NCBI GenBank assembly: GCA_039654915.1
Contig: CM077593.1
Location: 42,378,501 to 42,442,500 of the forward strand
Source: Aquilaria yunnanensis
Lineage: Eukaryota > Streptophyta > Magnoliopsida > Malvales > Thymelaeaceae
Reading direction: 5' to 3'
Length of the DNA stretch: 64,000 nucleotides
In this document: piece by piece, positions 44,406-54,137 of the stretch
Position numbering within the stretch: the first letter of the stretch is position 1
Layout of the letters: each line of letters starts with the position of its first letter
Translations under genes and position numbers: made by a program
Notes under the pieces: model-generated
Databases searched by the model: none
Told to the model about the DNA's origin: nothing
Seen by the model: only the letters and a program-made list of their open reading frames with translations

Positions 44406-46743
44406 CTAGGGAGAGCCGGGCGGACGAAGAGCAGGAAGCTTCAGATGCTCGACCTTGGACCACTGCCACCGAGGTCCCTCAGGAATATTTAGGCCCTCCA
44501 GAAAAGAGAGGTCCAAATCTGGGAACCTCTGCAGGACTTGGTGCCGAACAAGGCAGAAGCCGTCCTGAAAGGCGACCTTGGCCATTTGATCAGAAGTATG
44601 TTTTTGAACCCCAAGGTCGTTGAGCTCGTCCCTCAGCTCAGCAATCTCCTCCTCCAGTTCGCTTATCCCCAGCGTCCCTTCGGACTCCTTCTTCAGAGCC
44701 TCGACCTCGGCGCGGAGAGCATTGTTCTCATCCGTCAACCTCGCCGCAAGACTGTCAGAAACAGCCTTATCCTTGACAAGATCTCCGTTAGCGGCGAGCA
44801 GCCCCTTTACTTGGTCGCCGAGGTCGGCAATCTTCCGGGAGGAGTCCTTTTCAAGTTCTTCTCTCTTCTTCGAGAACTCCTCCCGAACGGCGGCGATTTG
44901 CAGAGAACAATCCGCTGCCAGCTGCTGGTTGCTAGCGACCAGGTTCGCAAGCGAAGCCTTCGCTTCACTGAGTTCCCGCGAAGTCGCATCCTTGGAGGCA
45001 GCCTCTCTGGCCACCCGAACTCGGAGGTAACCAGCGTACTCCAGCAGCTACGGCAAGGCAAAAGTCCAGGTTAGTACAAGTCTAAACACTTAGAAAATTG
45101 AGGAAAAGTGTAAAGACTATACCTGAGCAGCATGCTCGGTGACTTTTGCGGCGAGGGTAAGATCCCTCGGGTGAGCCGCCGTAATGGCCCGGAAGGAGGC
45201 GTCAGTGGTCATCCCCTTCCAAATCTCCTTCGTCATTTTCGGACAATCGTCGGAGAACAAATTCATATCCTCCGTGATTGTCCAGAAGGGCTCCAAGGGG
45301 ATCTTCCCCTCAGGGATTTTTGCATCGCGAAGGGCCCGTTTCCTCTCATGAATGGCCCTCCAGCCGGCAGTAAGAGGCTCCTCTGAAAGTGAGAAGGAAG
45401 TTAGGAGTAGAAGAAAAATTCGCGAAAAGCAAAGGAGCTGAACTTCGCCTGAAGGCATACCTGAAGGAACCTCGGAGACAGTGTCCTCGGGCCCCTCGGA
45501 AGAAAGACCCTTACCCTTCTGCCGGTACCGCTCCTCAGCAGTAGGTACTTCTACCACTACAGTGTTTCTGGGGGCCTCGAGGTCGAGAGGAGGCACCTCG
45601 GCGGAAGTAGCGGGGACCTCGGCCGGTGGAATTTCAACAAGACCAGCCTCTTCGCCAGCTTCTTCTTCCGAAAGCTCTGGCTGAGGAGGCTGGACAGCCT
45701 TCCTAGCTCGTTTCGCCGAGGGACCCGCCCCTGTCGTCTTCCTTCTTCGGGAAGCCGCCTTCTTTGTCTGCTCCCCCTTCTCCACTTGGCCAGAAAAGAG
45801 GGCCTTGTAATAGGCGGCAGCCCCATCGCCCATCTCTGAAAAAGAGAAGAAATATCAGCGTAAGTCCGAGGAAAAAACATAAAGGGGTGGAAGATTACTC
45901 ACTTTCGGCAAAAGATTCGAAAGAAGTCTCCCCCTTAAGGAGCTTGACCAGCCAGGAGTCCTTCCCGGCGATGGCGGGAGCAGGCATATTGAGGTCAGTC
46001 ACGTGCTCCTTAACCACTTTCAGCTCCCGAAGGACTTCTTCGGTCATCAACCTCCAGTTGATAGGAAAGGGGTAAAGAGCACGAGGAGAGACCTCGGGAG
46101 CCCAGTCAGCGACTGCCCGAATGCGGGCGTCGAAATCCGCGAACACGGAAGCCAACGGTGGGGTCAGCAGCATCCTCGGATCAACGACGTCTGCGTTCAG
46201 CACTCCCTGAGCCCATCTGGTTGGGACACCAGACCAGTTCTTATCCACTTTCAGGAAAAAGAACTTAGGCTGCCACCCCCGCCAGCTATCCTTCGTGTCG
46301 AAGGTGAAGGTGAATTTTTTGCTCCCGGATCCCCGAGGCAGCAGGAAATAGAAGCCACCCTTCGGGACCACGTAGAGCTTGTAGTACTGCATGAAAATGA
46401 TGAAGTGGGGCTCAATCCCGAACACGCCACACATGCAGAGGTAGGCGTTAAAATAGCAGTACGCGTTCGGGGGAAGCTGGTTCACAGCAATGCCATGGAA
46501 TTGGCAGAACTCGCAAACCACCTTCGGAGGAGGATACCGAAGTCCGGCCTTCAGTTGGGCTCGGAAGACGGTAACCTCGTCGCCGCGGTTTGAAAAAGCA
46601 AAATGGCTAGAACGAGGCAGCCTGGTCACAGCGTAAGAGGGAAGAAAGAATTTTTTCTTCCACCTCTCTAGTTTTTCGGGGGTGGTACAGCAAGGATGGG
46701 CCAGAAGAGGTTTCCAGCTCTCGGGAACAGGCATCGTAGACAT
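44406..46743 (-). CDS. Antisense four-exon gene of element E, open for 705 codons
   Basis: Predicted exons (minus strand): 46743-45903, 45835-45461, 45382-45123, 45047-44406. Introns of 67, 78 and 75 bp all begin GT (GTGAGT, GTATGC, GTATAG) and end AG. The exons total 2118 nt, exactly 706 codons with stop. Exon 1 (from ATG MSTMPVPESWKPLLAHP) encodes about 280 residues with FCQFHGIAVNQLPPNAY, CGVFGIEPHFIIFMQYYKL, PKGGFYFLLPRGSGSKKFTFTFD and DSWRGWQPKFFF; this resembles the plant 'putative gypsy-type transposon' domain (Pfam PF04195, from memory). Exon 2 is basic then Pro/Glu-rich. Exon 3 has FWTITEDMNLFSDDC. Exon 4 is a long coiled coil ending FQDGFCLVRHQVLQRFPDLDLSFL...WQWSKVEHLKLP. No catalytic motif is recognised and the function is unknown. 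It is tail-to-tail with pol. Confidence 0.82.
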
Positions 46744-47023
46744 GAAAAAGAGTTTGAGATGGAAAAGAAAATAGTTTCCAGAAAAAACTCAGAAGACGAG
46801 TTTGGAAAAAAAACGACAGTTTTCCAGAAAAACTCAGAAAAACAGAGGAATCAGAGTACTCTGGAAATCAAAACCCACCAAAAGATTTGCCTGAGGACGC
46901 CGTCGTGAAAGTTGGTAGGAAAAGCTTTGATTAAAGAAGCTCCGCCACAGAAAGCAAGATAAAACGCAAGAACAGAGGGCAAAGCAGAGAGAGAGCAGTA
47001 AGTGGGACTTATGATAGGATGGG
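46744..47023 (-). other. Probable 5' untranslated region of the element E antisense gene
   Basis: It lies between the TATA box and the exon-1 ATG. It is pyrimidine-rich on the minus strand, with runs of TTTTTC and CTCTCTCT. An ACGACGGCGTCC block near 46890 recurs in the matching part of B and D, so this leader is conserved. Confidence 0.55.
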
Positions 47024-47033
47024 CTATTTATAG
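47024..47033 (-). promoter_or_regulatory. TATA box of the element E antisense gene
   Basis: The minus strand reads CTATAAATAG, about 280 bp upstream of the exon-1 ATG, matching CTATATAAG in B and D at homologous positions. It gives the antisense gene a promoter separate from the LTR. Confidence 0.75.
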
Positions 47034-47563
47034 GCCAAAGGTGGGTAGCCGAAAAGAGATCATAAGTACCCATTGGAGGCGAACCGTCGCTGTAACTGCC
47101 CACTGCACCCGAAAAGGCGCACCCTCTGTAAATGACGCGTCTCTCTTCCAATGGCAAGAAGCCGCGTGTCAACCGCTGCGCAGAAATAGGGGACACGCCT
47201 CCCCAAATGTCCCTGGAAAACCGGGACACACCTCCTGAGTGGGACACGTCGTTTGACATCCCTGAAAAGTGGAGACGCGCCGCTCAGTCTGACACGCTTG
47301 GCCATCAGACCTGCAGAAATAAAAAGCAGGCCACCTCAAGGACACCAAGAGACAGGCTATGGCTGAACAGCCCATGACTTTTGGGCAAGAGGTGTATCTT
47401 CGGTACAGGCTTTGCCTCGGAGACACCAAAGAATAGGCCAAGGCCGAACAGCCCAGACCCTCGGGCAAAAGGTGCGACCTCGGAACAGGTTATGCTTCCC
47501 AACAAGACTCCCAACAACAACCTCGGAAAGAGATGCAAACCGAAGTCTTCACTTCGGCTTTCC
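47034..47563. other. Element E DNA between the antisense promoter and the PPT
   Basis: No protein motif. Short direct repeats of GGACACG / CAGGCCACC / GACACCAAAGA type and several ACACGC motifs are visible. It is upstream of the antisense TATA box and probably holds its regulatory sites. Confidence 0.45.
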
Positions 47564-47572
47564 AGAGGGGGG
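47564..47572 (+). other. Polypurine tract of element E
   Basis: AGAGGGGGG followed by CATG and the 3' LTR. Confidence 0.8.
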
Positions 47573-47576
47573 CATG

Positions 47577-48443
47577 TGATAGCCAAAGGCTATCGCCTCA
47601 ATCTGGCCGAACACCCTGCCACAACAATGGCCAGAAGAACTGGCGCTTCCCGGGAACAGGTGGAATCATGCACCTCGGGAGATAGCCGGAGAGCTCCGAG
47701 CCTCGGCACGCCAGTAAAACTTGAGGACTGTATTCGCCCCCCAAGGTTGTGAACAACGCGCCTTCGGAAAAGTGCCACCAGACATTGCTGCCCGAACATG
47801 ATATCCCCGAAGGCGGAACCCCCTGGAACTGGGAACCCACGAACTGAGGGTATGCTTCCCGAAGAGGCTCTGTCCGAACTAGAGGACGACCTCGCCCAGG
47901 GACTTCGGGAGTACGGCAGGCGCATTTAAGGAAGCATTTAAGGAAGCCTCTGACACGTCCCACCACAGACGTAAAAAGTCGCCCTGACGCGCAGACGCCA
48001 TCAGAATCACATCATGGCCCGTCTCAGCACAAGGCTCGAGGCGAGCTGGTTACCAACTATCTGTCCCCTACGCCCAGAAGTTCAGGAGCATCCGACCGCA
48101 CACGTGTCATGATCTGAATGGGCTAGGTATTCCTATATATACAGGAAATAAATACTTGACAGGAGGTTGGTAGGCCGGAGATACAGCTCCCACACTCTGA
48201 GAAAATACCAGGCGAGACTTTTCTGCCTTTCTCTTTGAGCTAGTGACTTTCTCCTTTTTCCGGCCACCACTGACTTGGGCGTCGGAGGCTCCACCCCCGG
48301 AAAAACACTCCGGGGGCCTCCTAACCCTGTTTACCAGCTTTTCAGGTACTCTCCTTGGGGCGATCCACCTTCCAGGCGTTCTTCCTCCTATAAGTCTCCT
48401 CAACAGTCATCATGACTCACAACGATGAGGCCCAAGGCCATCA
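47577..48443 (+). repeat. Element E 3' LTR
   Basis: 867 bp, TGATAGCC to GGCCATCA, followed by the GAACA duplication. I count about 8 differences from the 5' LTR (for example GAACAAC for GACCAGC near 47752, and an A within the C run near 48293). Confidence 0.96.
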
Positions 48444-48538
48444 GAACACAAGGAAGCTGAATGAAAAACACAAAGAATGATGAAAATAACAGGAACCGAA
48501 TGAAAAGAGATAGGATTTGTCTTTTGTTGAAACTTGTA

Positions 48539-48550
48539 GCTCTTATACCA
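48539..48550 (-). other. Primer binding site of element M (degenerate)
   Basis: The minus strand reads TGGTATAAGAGC, two changes from the initiator Met tRNA type TGGTATCAGAGC. It lies just before TGATGACAAACC, the probable LTR border at about 48553. Confidence 0.6.
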
Positions 48551-48552
48551 CT

Positions 48553-49430
48553 TGATGACAAACCACATAGGAAACATGTGAAGAATATTTCAAGTGCCAA
48601 GAATCAACAAGAACAAATGGATTTGTTGACTTGATTCATAAAAACCACACGGTTCTTTGAGCACTAAGTTAAGTTCTTACAGAACTAATGAAAGAACAAA
48701 TCTCTAAAAATTGTATTAAGTTTCAAAAACATGAATGTTACAAGCAAGGTTTTGCTTTTTTTAATGTAGACTATAGGCCAAAAAGTTTAATTCTCTTAAA
48801 AGAGAATGGATACAAAGCCGTTGAAACACTAGAACTCCTAAATCAACTAGAACAAGCAAAAACATTCTTCTAGCTAGAAAATATGTCTAAAATTCAGCCA
48901 AACTAGAAAATAAATGAAAAAACAAAGACATATGTTCACACTAGCTCACACTTATATGACCAAATATGGCAGCTAAAAGGTCTAGTAAGCTAGGCTACTC
49001 CTTTGTCTAGCTTATGGGTGCTAACCCGGTGCACCTAGGGTTGTTCAAGTGCACCAATGGTTTCAAGAGATTGTAGGCTAACTTCATGGCACTTTGAACC
49101 ATGGTCATGTCCCAGGGTGCACATGTGCTCAAAGGTGTATGCACCATAGGTGCATGTGTGCTCCAAAGGTACATGTATACCTTTATGCTCTAATAATGTA
49201 CACCATGGTGTCTCTCTAGTCCATGAGGGGACAAATAGCATCCCAAGGTGTTCATCCAAGTTTCTAGCATCTCCAAACTTGAAATTTTGCTTAGCAAGTC
49301 CATGTAATGCCTCTACAAGCCCCTTCTTCCTTGTCATAAGTCCATGTGAGATCCTTAGTAGGCCCTTTATCATGTTTGAAGGGTTGTCATCAATGTGTTT
49401 CACATCCACATTTTAATAGAAACAAATACA
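48553..49430 (-). repeat. Probable 5' LTR of element M, outer end unknown
   Basis: It begins at the PBS. GTGCACC and GTGCATGTG motifs repeat at 49030-49180. No second copy exists in the window because the other end of M is lost, so the far border could not be set. Confidence 0.45.
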
Positions 49431-49433
49431 TAC

Positions 49434-50820
49434 CGGAACAAGACATACAATCAATGCAAAATAAATATATTTGAAACCTAGACAAAATGATTTCAATTAT
49501 TGATGGCCAGCATCATCTTCGTCATGTGACATGGTGAGACTGATAGGGACTTCCGGTATGGGAGGACGCCTGAAATGGAGATTCCCCAGGAGAACGTGCC
49601 TGAAACACTCAAAAAATAGGGGTTAAGAGGTCCCCGAAGTCTTTTTCCGAGGAGGAACCTCTGACGCCCAAGTCAGTGCTTTTGGAGGTGGAGAGGGAGT
49701 AGTAGGGACCAAAGACTCTTGCCTGTTACATTTTCTTGAGGGTTGAGAAGAAAGGGGCCACCCCTCCTGAGACCGTTCCCCTGATATATATAAGAGGGGG
49801 TAACCCGTTCAGATTGTGACACATGTTCGGTCGGATGCTATCCGTACTTCTGGGTGTGGGGGCCCCTAGCCGCCTGCAGGCTCCTCGGGCCACGAGCTAA
49901 GGCAAGCATAGCCCTGCATGACAAGACGTAGGTGGCGCCAGTGCATCAGAGTGCATATGAGGGTGGCACGCAGGGTGTCCGGGCGATATGTCAGAGGCTC
50001 CTTAATTGCTCCTCCCGTACCCCCGAGGTCCCTTTACTTGAGGTCTCCCTTCGGAGTGAGGGGCCTTTTCCTGGGCTCATACCGGTAGTTCGGGGGGCTT
50101 CCTAACTTCGAAGTTACTCCTTCGGGGGGATTTTCTCCTACCAAAGGCGGCTGGTCCTTCTCCCCCGAAGCTGGTTCGGTCGCCTTTTCGAGGGAGGCAA
50201 TACGCTAGTTTCCCGAGATTGGTACTAGCGGACTACCGAGATCGTGTACCCAAGGTGTCTGACTCCCTCCTTTCCGAGGTCAGTTCTGGCGTCCCTCGTG
50301 GGTGACACCGGATCTTCCCGAGCATGATTTATAGCCGAAGTCCTAAGGTGACCGGGGCGATAGCACTTCGGCTATCAATTATAGAGAAATGCATATCAGA
50401 ATTAGAGTTATTAGACAATACATCTCAAAATTAGACATACAATCAAAATAAAGTAAAGGTTAAATGTATTTCAAATCAAGACAAGGGGATTTGACTCCTA
50501 CACAAATACATATCAAAACTAGATAAATGTATCTAAGAGATAGACATGTAATCAAAACAAATAAATGTATTTTAAATCTAGATAAAATAATTTCAATCCT
50601 AGACAAATTCTTTTCAGAAATAAACAAATGTTTCTCAGAAATAGACATAAAATTAAAGTGAAGTAAATGTATACCAAATCTAAAAAAGATGATCTTAATC
50701 CCAAATAAATGTACATTAGGATTACATAAATATGTCTCAAAAATAAATATACAATTAAAGTGAATGATCTCAATCTTAGACAATGCATATCAAAACTACA
50801 CAGATACATCTCATAATAAC
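49434..50820 (-). repeat. AT-rich minisatellite, about 100-112-bp unit, interrupted by a solo LTR
   Basis: Units starting TAGACATACAATCAAA or variants lie at about 49440 (split), 50432, 50543, 50642 and 50744. Each contains AAATGTATTTCAAATCTAGA, then AATGATTTCAATC, then ACAAATGCATCTCAAAA-like blocks in the same order. The copies are diverged. The strand is arbitrary. Confidence 0.8.
49501..50377 (-). mobile_element. Solo Tat-type LTR in the minisatellite
   Basis: 877 bp, flanked by ATTAT at 49496-49500 and 50378-50382. On the minus strand it starts TGATAGCCGAAGTGCTATCGCC and ends GGCCATCA. It has ACATGTGTCACAATCTG, a TATATATA box near 49785, ACTTGGGCGTCAGAGG, and a U5 hairpin that keeps pairing through G-U changes. 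The last codons of the LTR read M-S-H-D-E-D-D-A-G-H-H. Confidence 0.93.
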
Positions 50821-51287
50821 TAAACAAATGCATGTGAAAATTAGACAAATTATTGTAAATAAATTCTATATTAATGATGTTGGGTTGAGACTGGGTAGAC
50901 AATTCCAATATTAGAAGAAGCTGGGAAGAAGGTGAGGCAAGACATGCAATCAATCTATAAGCATCTAGGAATTTTCTAGTTGGCTTTAGTAAACAAATTT
51001 AATGCTAAAATCAGATGGCAAATACCTGATCATACATAAAGACAAAGGCATATAGGTAGGTATAGTAAAGATAAAACTAAATTAAACAGGAAATCGTAGA
51101 CAAAGTGCAGAATAGTTAACAAGGAATTTACATATACCATACAGATTGCACATACTTTGGATTATAAGTCTCCACAACTTCCACAAATTTCCTGCCCTCA
51201 GAAGCTAGAAACTAAAAGAATCAATTCTGAGCCCTAAAACCAGAATTTAAGCCCAGAAAATGTTTCACCACCACCATTAGCCTCCCC
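50821..51287. other. Region downstream of VPY
   Basis: AT-rich, with no coding motif. It probably contains the VPY 3' untranslated region (immediately left of 51288) and unique host DNA. I see no transposon border here. Confidence 0.5.
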
Positions 51288-52904
51288 CTAAACCACTGCC
51301 AACGGCAGCGCCCTATCAAAGCTACTGCGTAGCGCACTAGCACGCGCTGGCTTGCTCCTGGCTGCCACCTTACCTTCCCGCTCCTTCCCCAACTTCCCAA
51401 TCTCTCTCTGGATCGAAACCGGGGCATTAGAGCCTTGCCCTGCCACATTTTTCGTCGCCCCACCATGCACTAGAATCCTACTTATCCCAACATAATGCAA
51501 TGACTCTGCAATCTGTAAACAAGTCACGTTTTTGTTGGTCCTTGTATCCACATCTGCCCCTTTCTTGACCAGCAAGTCAACCACCTCTGTGTGGCCTGAC
51601 TCAACCGCGCAATGTAGGGCAGTGTACCCATCCTCATCCTTTGAATCAACGTCAATTCCTTTCTCCATAAGAAATCTCACAGCTTCTATCTTCCCTTTGA
51701 AACAGGCTCTATGCAAAGCGGTCCAGCCATGTCTATCTCGACCGTGGATGATAGCTCCACTTTCTATAAGCTTCTGCAGGGCCCTCGTTTCCCCTTTCCT
51801 TGCCGCCACGCAAAAGCTGTCCCCAAGCTTCAATGTGTCAAAAAGGCGTATGTAACCAGACTCAGCTGCGACATCATACGCTGTCTTCCCGACCTTGTTC
51901 CTGATATATTTGTTGGCTCCTTTCTGCAATAGCAACTTCACCATTTGTTCATCCCCGGTTCCTGCTGCTAAATGTAGAGGCGTGTCACCATCTTTCAGGT
52001 TTTGGGTGTCTGGTTTAGCACCAGTAGCAAGCAGAAGGCGTGCACAGTCTCTCCTCCTCTCTTTCACTGCTATGTGCAATGTCGTGTTCCCATCTCTTGT
52101 GATGAAATCCGGGTTTGCCCCTTTCAGTAAGAGAAGCCTCAGGACTTCTAAGTGGCCATTGCCTGCTGCTAAATGGATGGGGGACGAAGCAGGCGATTCT
52201 GGTCGCTCTGTTTTCGCCCTGTGCGCCAAGAGAAGTTCCACAATCAACGCCTCGCCCGATGCAGCAGCTACCTCCAGTGGGCTTGAGCCACAACGGCTCC
52301 GTAACTCCACATCAGGCTCGAACTCGAGTAGCAATTGAACAATATCAGGCCGGCCTTGAGCTATAGCAATGTGGAGCAAGGGTTGCCCTTGTGAATCAGT
52401 CGAGTCTGCCGCGCTCCAAGATGGATCACTGCGTTCTAAAACTTCTCTGATTTCATCCATTGATCCATTCGAAACTAGCTGGACCAGAACAGGTGATCCA
52501 ACAAACATGATCTTGATCCCACTGTCGATGAAAACCTGTTTCTTCTTAGTGGTAAACCAATCACTGGGGACCGAATCAAACATTGTGGTGGCATCTTTGA
52601 TGGCTGCGCCAGGGACTACCACGCTGTGGAGCAGGAAGGAATCCTCTGAATGTGGAAGCAAGTCTGGTAGAGCCGAGCCAGATGGGAGATTATAAGCTAT
52701 CTCCACAGTTAGCGTTGCAAGTGGCGCGATGATCCCCGACTGGGGCTTCACCGTGTATCTAGTCTTGTTCACTGGCTGCAGCCGAAAGGCGACTGGCATG
52801 GTGTACATAACGTTGCGCAACGTCAGCTCGCCGGAGCATTTGAGGCCGGGCTCCAGCCTTACAGCCACAACATTTGATGGCTCCAACCCAATCAGCCTAT
52901 CCAT
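51288..52904 (-). CDS. VPY: VAPYRIN-like protein: MSP domain plus ankyrin repeats
   Basis: Intact 538-codon single-exon ORF. The N-terminus [13 protein letters not shown]...[16 protein letters not shown]...PQSGIIAPL is a major-sperm-protein (VAP-type) domain, about residues 1-135, including [18 protein letters not shown]. About ten ankyrin repeats follow, residues 172-495 (TPLHLAA, TALHRA, TALHCAV type cores, GADVDTR turns). The tail is short and basic. This architecture and the wording of the MSP domain match VAPYRIN (Medicago VPY, Petunia PAM1), a cytoplasmic protein needed for fungal entry and arbuscule formation in mycorrhizal roots. The start is the ATG at 52904; the open frame extends to 53033 only with a GTG codon. 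No stop or frameshift is seen, and base composition is much more balanced than in the flanking DNA. Confidence 0.9.
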   Translation of the reverse strand: MDRLIGLEPSNVVAVRLEPGLKCSGELTLRNVMYTMPVAFRLQPVNKTRYTVKPQSGIIAPLATLTVEIAYNLPSGSALPDLLPHSEDSFLLHSVVVPGAAIKDATTMFDSVPSDWFTTKKKQVFIDSGIKIMFVGSPVLVQLVSNGSMDEIREVLERSDPSWSAADSTDSQGQPLLHIAIAQGRPDIVQLLLEFEPDVELRSRCGSSPLEVAAASGEALIVELLLAHRAKTERPESPASSPIHLAAGNGHLEVLRLLLLKGANPDFITRDGNTTLHIAVKERRRDCARLLLATGAKPDTQNLKDGDTPLHLAAGTGDEQMVKLLLQKGANKYIRNKVGKTAYDVAAESGYIRLFDTLKLGDSFCVAARKGETRALQKLIESGAIIHGRDRHGWTALHRACFKGKIEAVRFLMEKGIDVDSKDEDGYTALHCAVESGHTEVVDLLVKKGADVDTRTNKNVTCLQIAESLHYVGISRILVHGGATKNVAGQGSNAPVSIQREIGKLGKEREGKVAARSKPARASALRSSFDRALPLAVV

Positions 52905-53440
52905 AAGATCCTCTGCGTGTCTATCCTGATGGTTTCCGGAAGTGTTTGATGAAATGCCCCAAAAAGTTTTTGGGGTCTTTCTTGATGTTTGTCCAACCTG
53001 TTTGATGAAATCCCCAGAGAGAAGCTGATTCACGCTGGGAAGGGGATTTGGGTAGGGAAGGGTGTGTTGCTGTTGTGCGCTTTAAGTTGGGGGAAGAAGG
53101 CCGGCACTGAATTGGAGATCGACAAGTGTTGGTGGGGAAAACAATGAGACTTGTTCTATCCGGCGTCCCTATATGGAACAACACACGATTTGCCAGTTTA
53201 TGTCACTTTCAAGTTTCAACAGCCTTTTCCACGAAAGGAAATAATTCTAAAGGAGAAGTTACAAATATCCTAAAGTTTACCCTAACCTATAGTTTGTCTT
53301 TTTTATTTTTAAAAACTTACACTTTGTCCCCAGTTCTTTTATATTGTCCAGTAATAACTTCTTAAACTGTAATTTAAACTATATGATAATCATCTTCCAC
53401 TAATGTTAGTCTCTATAATATTTTTTTAATATTTAATAGA
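52905..53440 (-). promoter_or_regulatory. VPY 5' leader and proximal promoter
   Basis: 536 bp between the VPY start codon and the LTR of element F. A TATA-like CATATAGG (minus) is near 53168-53175, and AT-rich sequence fills 53340-53440. I could not identify a definite mycorrhiza-response motif by eye. Confidence 0.5.
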
Positions 53441-54119
53441 TGATAGCTGAAGGGCTATTGCCCACAGGACCTTCTTATTTGCAGACCTGACACCACCCTC
53501 GACAAAGGATACGACCAACCTTGGTATAAGGCCCTACACCACCCTCGAAAAAGGATACGACCAACCTCGGAAATATAAGCCCACCATCCTTGACAAAAAG
53601 AAATACCTCCCGAAAACAGTCTGCGCAGCCAATGAGCTTTCCCCAGTCACCTTCGGGCAAAATCCTAGGTCCGAAAAGGTCTCAGATCCCCGATGGGTCA
53701 TAGGGGGAAAACGACAATTACAATTGAGGGATCTTTGACAGAAACCTTGCACACACCCCTACTCTCTGGGCATAACTGCCTATGGCCAGCTGGAGACTTT
53801 TCTCTTTGCAGGTATGGACCAAATCCAGCCAAACTCATGTCCTGATCTGCTTGGACTGCGCATAACGGCCTTGTTCTCTTGGCCTCCTATAAATAATCGA
53901 GGAGGCTTCTAAGTAATACACATGAGCCCTACCCTCCATCTGTTCTCTGTTCCTAGCAACTTATCCCTCACATACTAACTTGGGCATTGAAGATCCCTGT
54001 CTCAGAAAACCACTCCGGGGATGTCTTAACCCTTATCCTTCAAGTGCTATAGATATTAATTAGACAAAGGTCTACCGAAGGTCCAACATGTCCTACATTG
54101 AAGATGTGTTAGAGCATCA
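53441..54119 (+). repeat. Element F 5' LTR
   Basis: 679 bp, TGATAGCTGAAGG to GAGCATCA. It has CATGTCCTGATCTG near 53836, a TATA box (CCTATAAATAA, about 53887-53897), and a variant of the shared U5 motif (ACTTGGGCATTGAAG) with the 3' hairpin arm TCCGGGG. The ATG at 54089 opens a frame ending E-H-H across the LTR end. Confidence 0.88.
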
Positions 54120-54121
54120 TT

Positions 54122-54137
54122 TGGCGCCGTCTGTGGA
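54122..54137 (+). other. Primer binding site of element F
   Basis: TGGCGCCGTCTGTGGA, two bases after the LTR; one base shorter than in D. Confidence 0.8.

Larger units (their letters stand above)
37435..48443 (+). mobile_element. Element E: nearly complete, young Tat-type Ty3/gypsy retrotransposon
   Basis: 11009 bp, flanked by GAACA at 37430-37434 and 48444-48448. Both LTRs are 867 bp and differ at about 8 positions that I could find. The order is LTR, PBS, gag, protease remnant, RT, RNase H, archaeal-type RNase H, integrase (all +), then a hairpin-repeat spacer and a four-exon gene on the minus strand, then PPT and LTR. It is defective in pol: a deletion removes the protease active site, and one TGA interrupts the frame between RT and RNase H. 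The antisense gene is fully open. Confidence 0.96.
12920..49430 (-). mobile_element. Element M: decayed Ty3/gypsy retrotransposon, split by copia and element E
   Basis: Read on the minus strand it runs from the right: probable LTR (from about 48553), PBS (48539-48550), leader (36362-37434 and 48449-48538), gag (14500-15373), protease and RT (to 12920). Removing copia plus one CCTCT copy, and E plus one GAACA copy, makes the pieces continuous. RNase H, integrase and the 3' LTR are absent because the element ends against A. The outer end of its LTR could not be fixed; 49430 is only an estimate. Confidence 0.7.

Noticed and set aside
43450..44469. 339-residue minus-strand ORF overlapping the end of pol
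   Set aside because: It is antisense to integrase and to the hairpin repeats; its repeated peptides come from the DNA repeats, and D has no counterpart.
44406..46743. Antisense gene of E as a captured host gene
   Set aside because: Homologues occupy the same place and orientation in B, D and F, so it is an old part of these elements rather than a recent capture. An ancient host origin cannot be excluded.
47169..47586. Minus-strand ORFs next to the E 3' LTR
   Set aside because: They lie upstream of the antisense TATA box and consist of short repeats; no homologue was seen in D or B.
51532..52366. Plus-strand ORFs opposite VPY
   Set aside because: They are open frames antisense to the ankyrin coding region, with no motif of their own.
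52905..53033. 43-residue N-terminal extension of VPY
   Set aside because: It would start at a GTG codon and does not resemble a VAPYRIN N-terminus; the ATG at 52904 begins the expected MSP domain.
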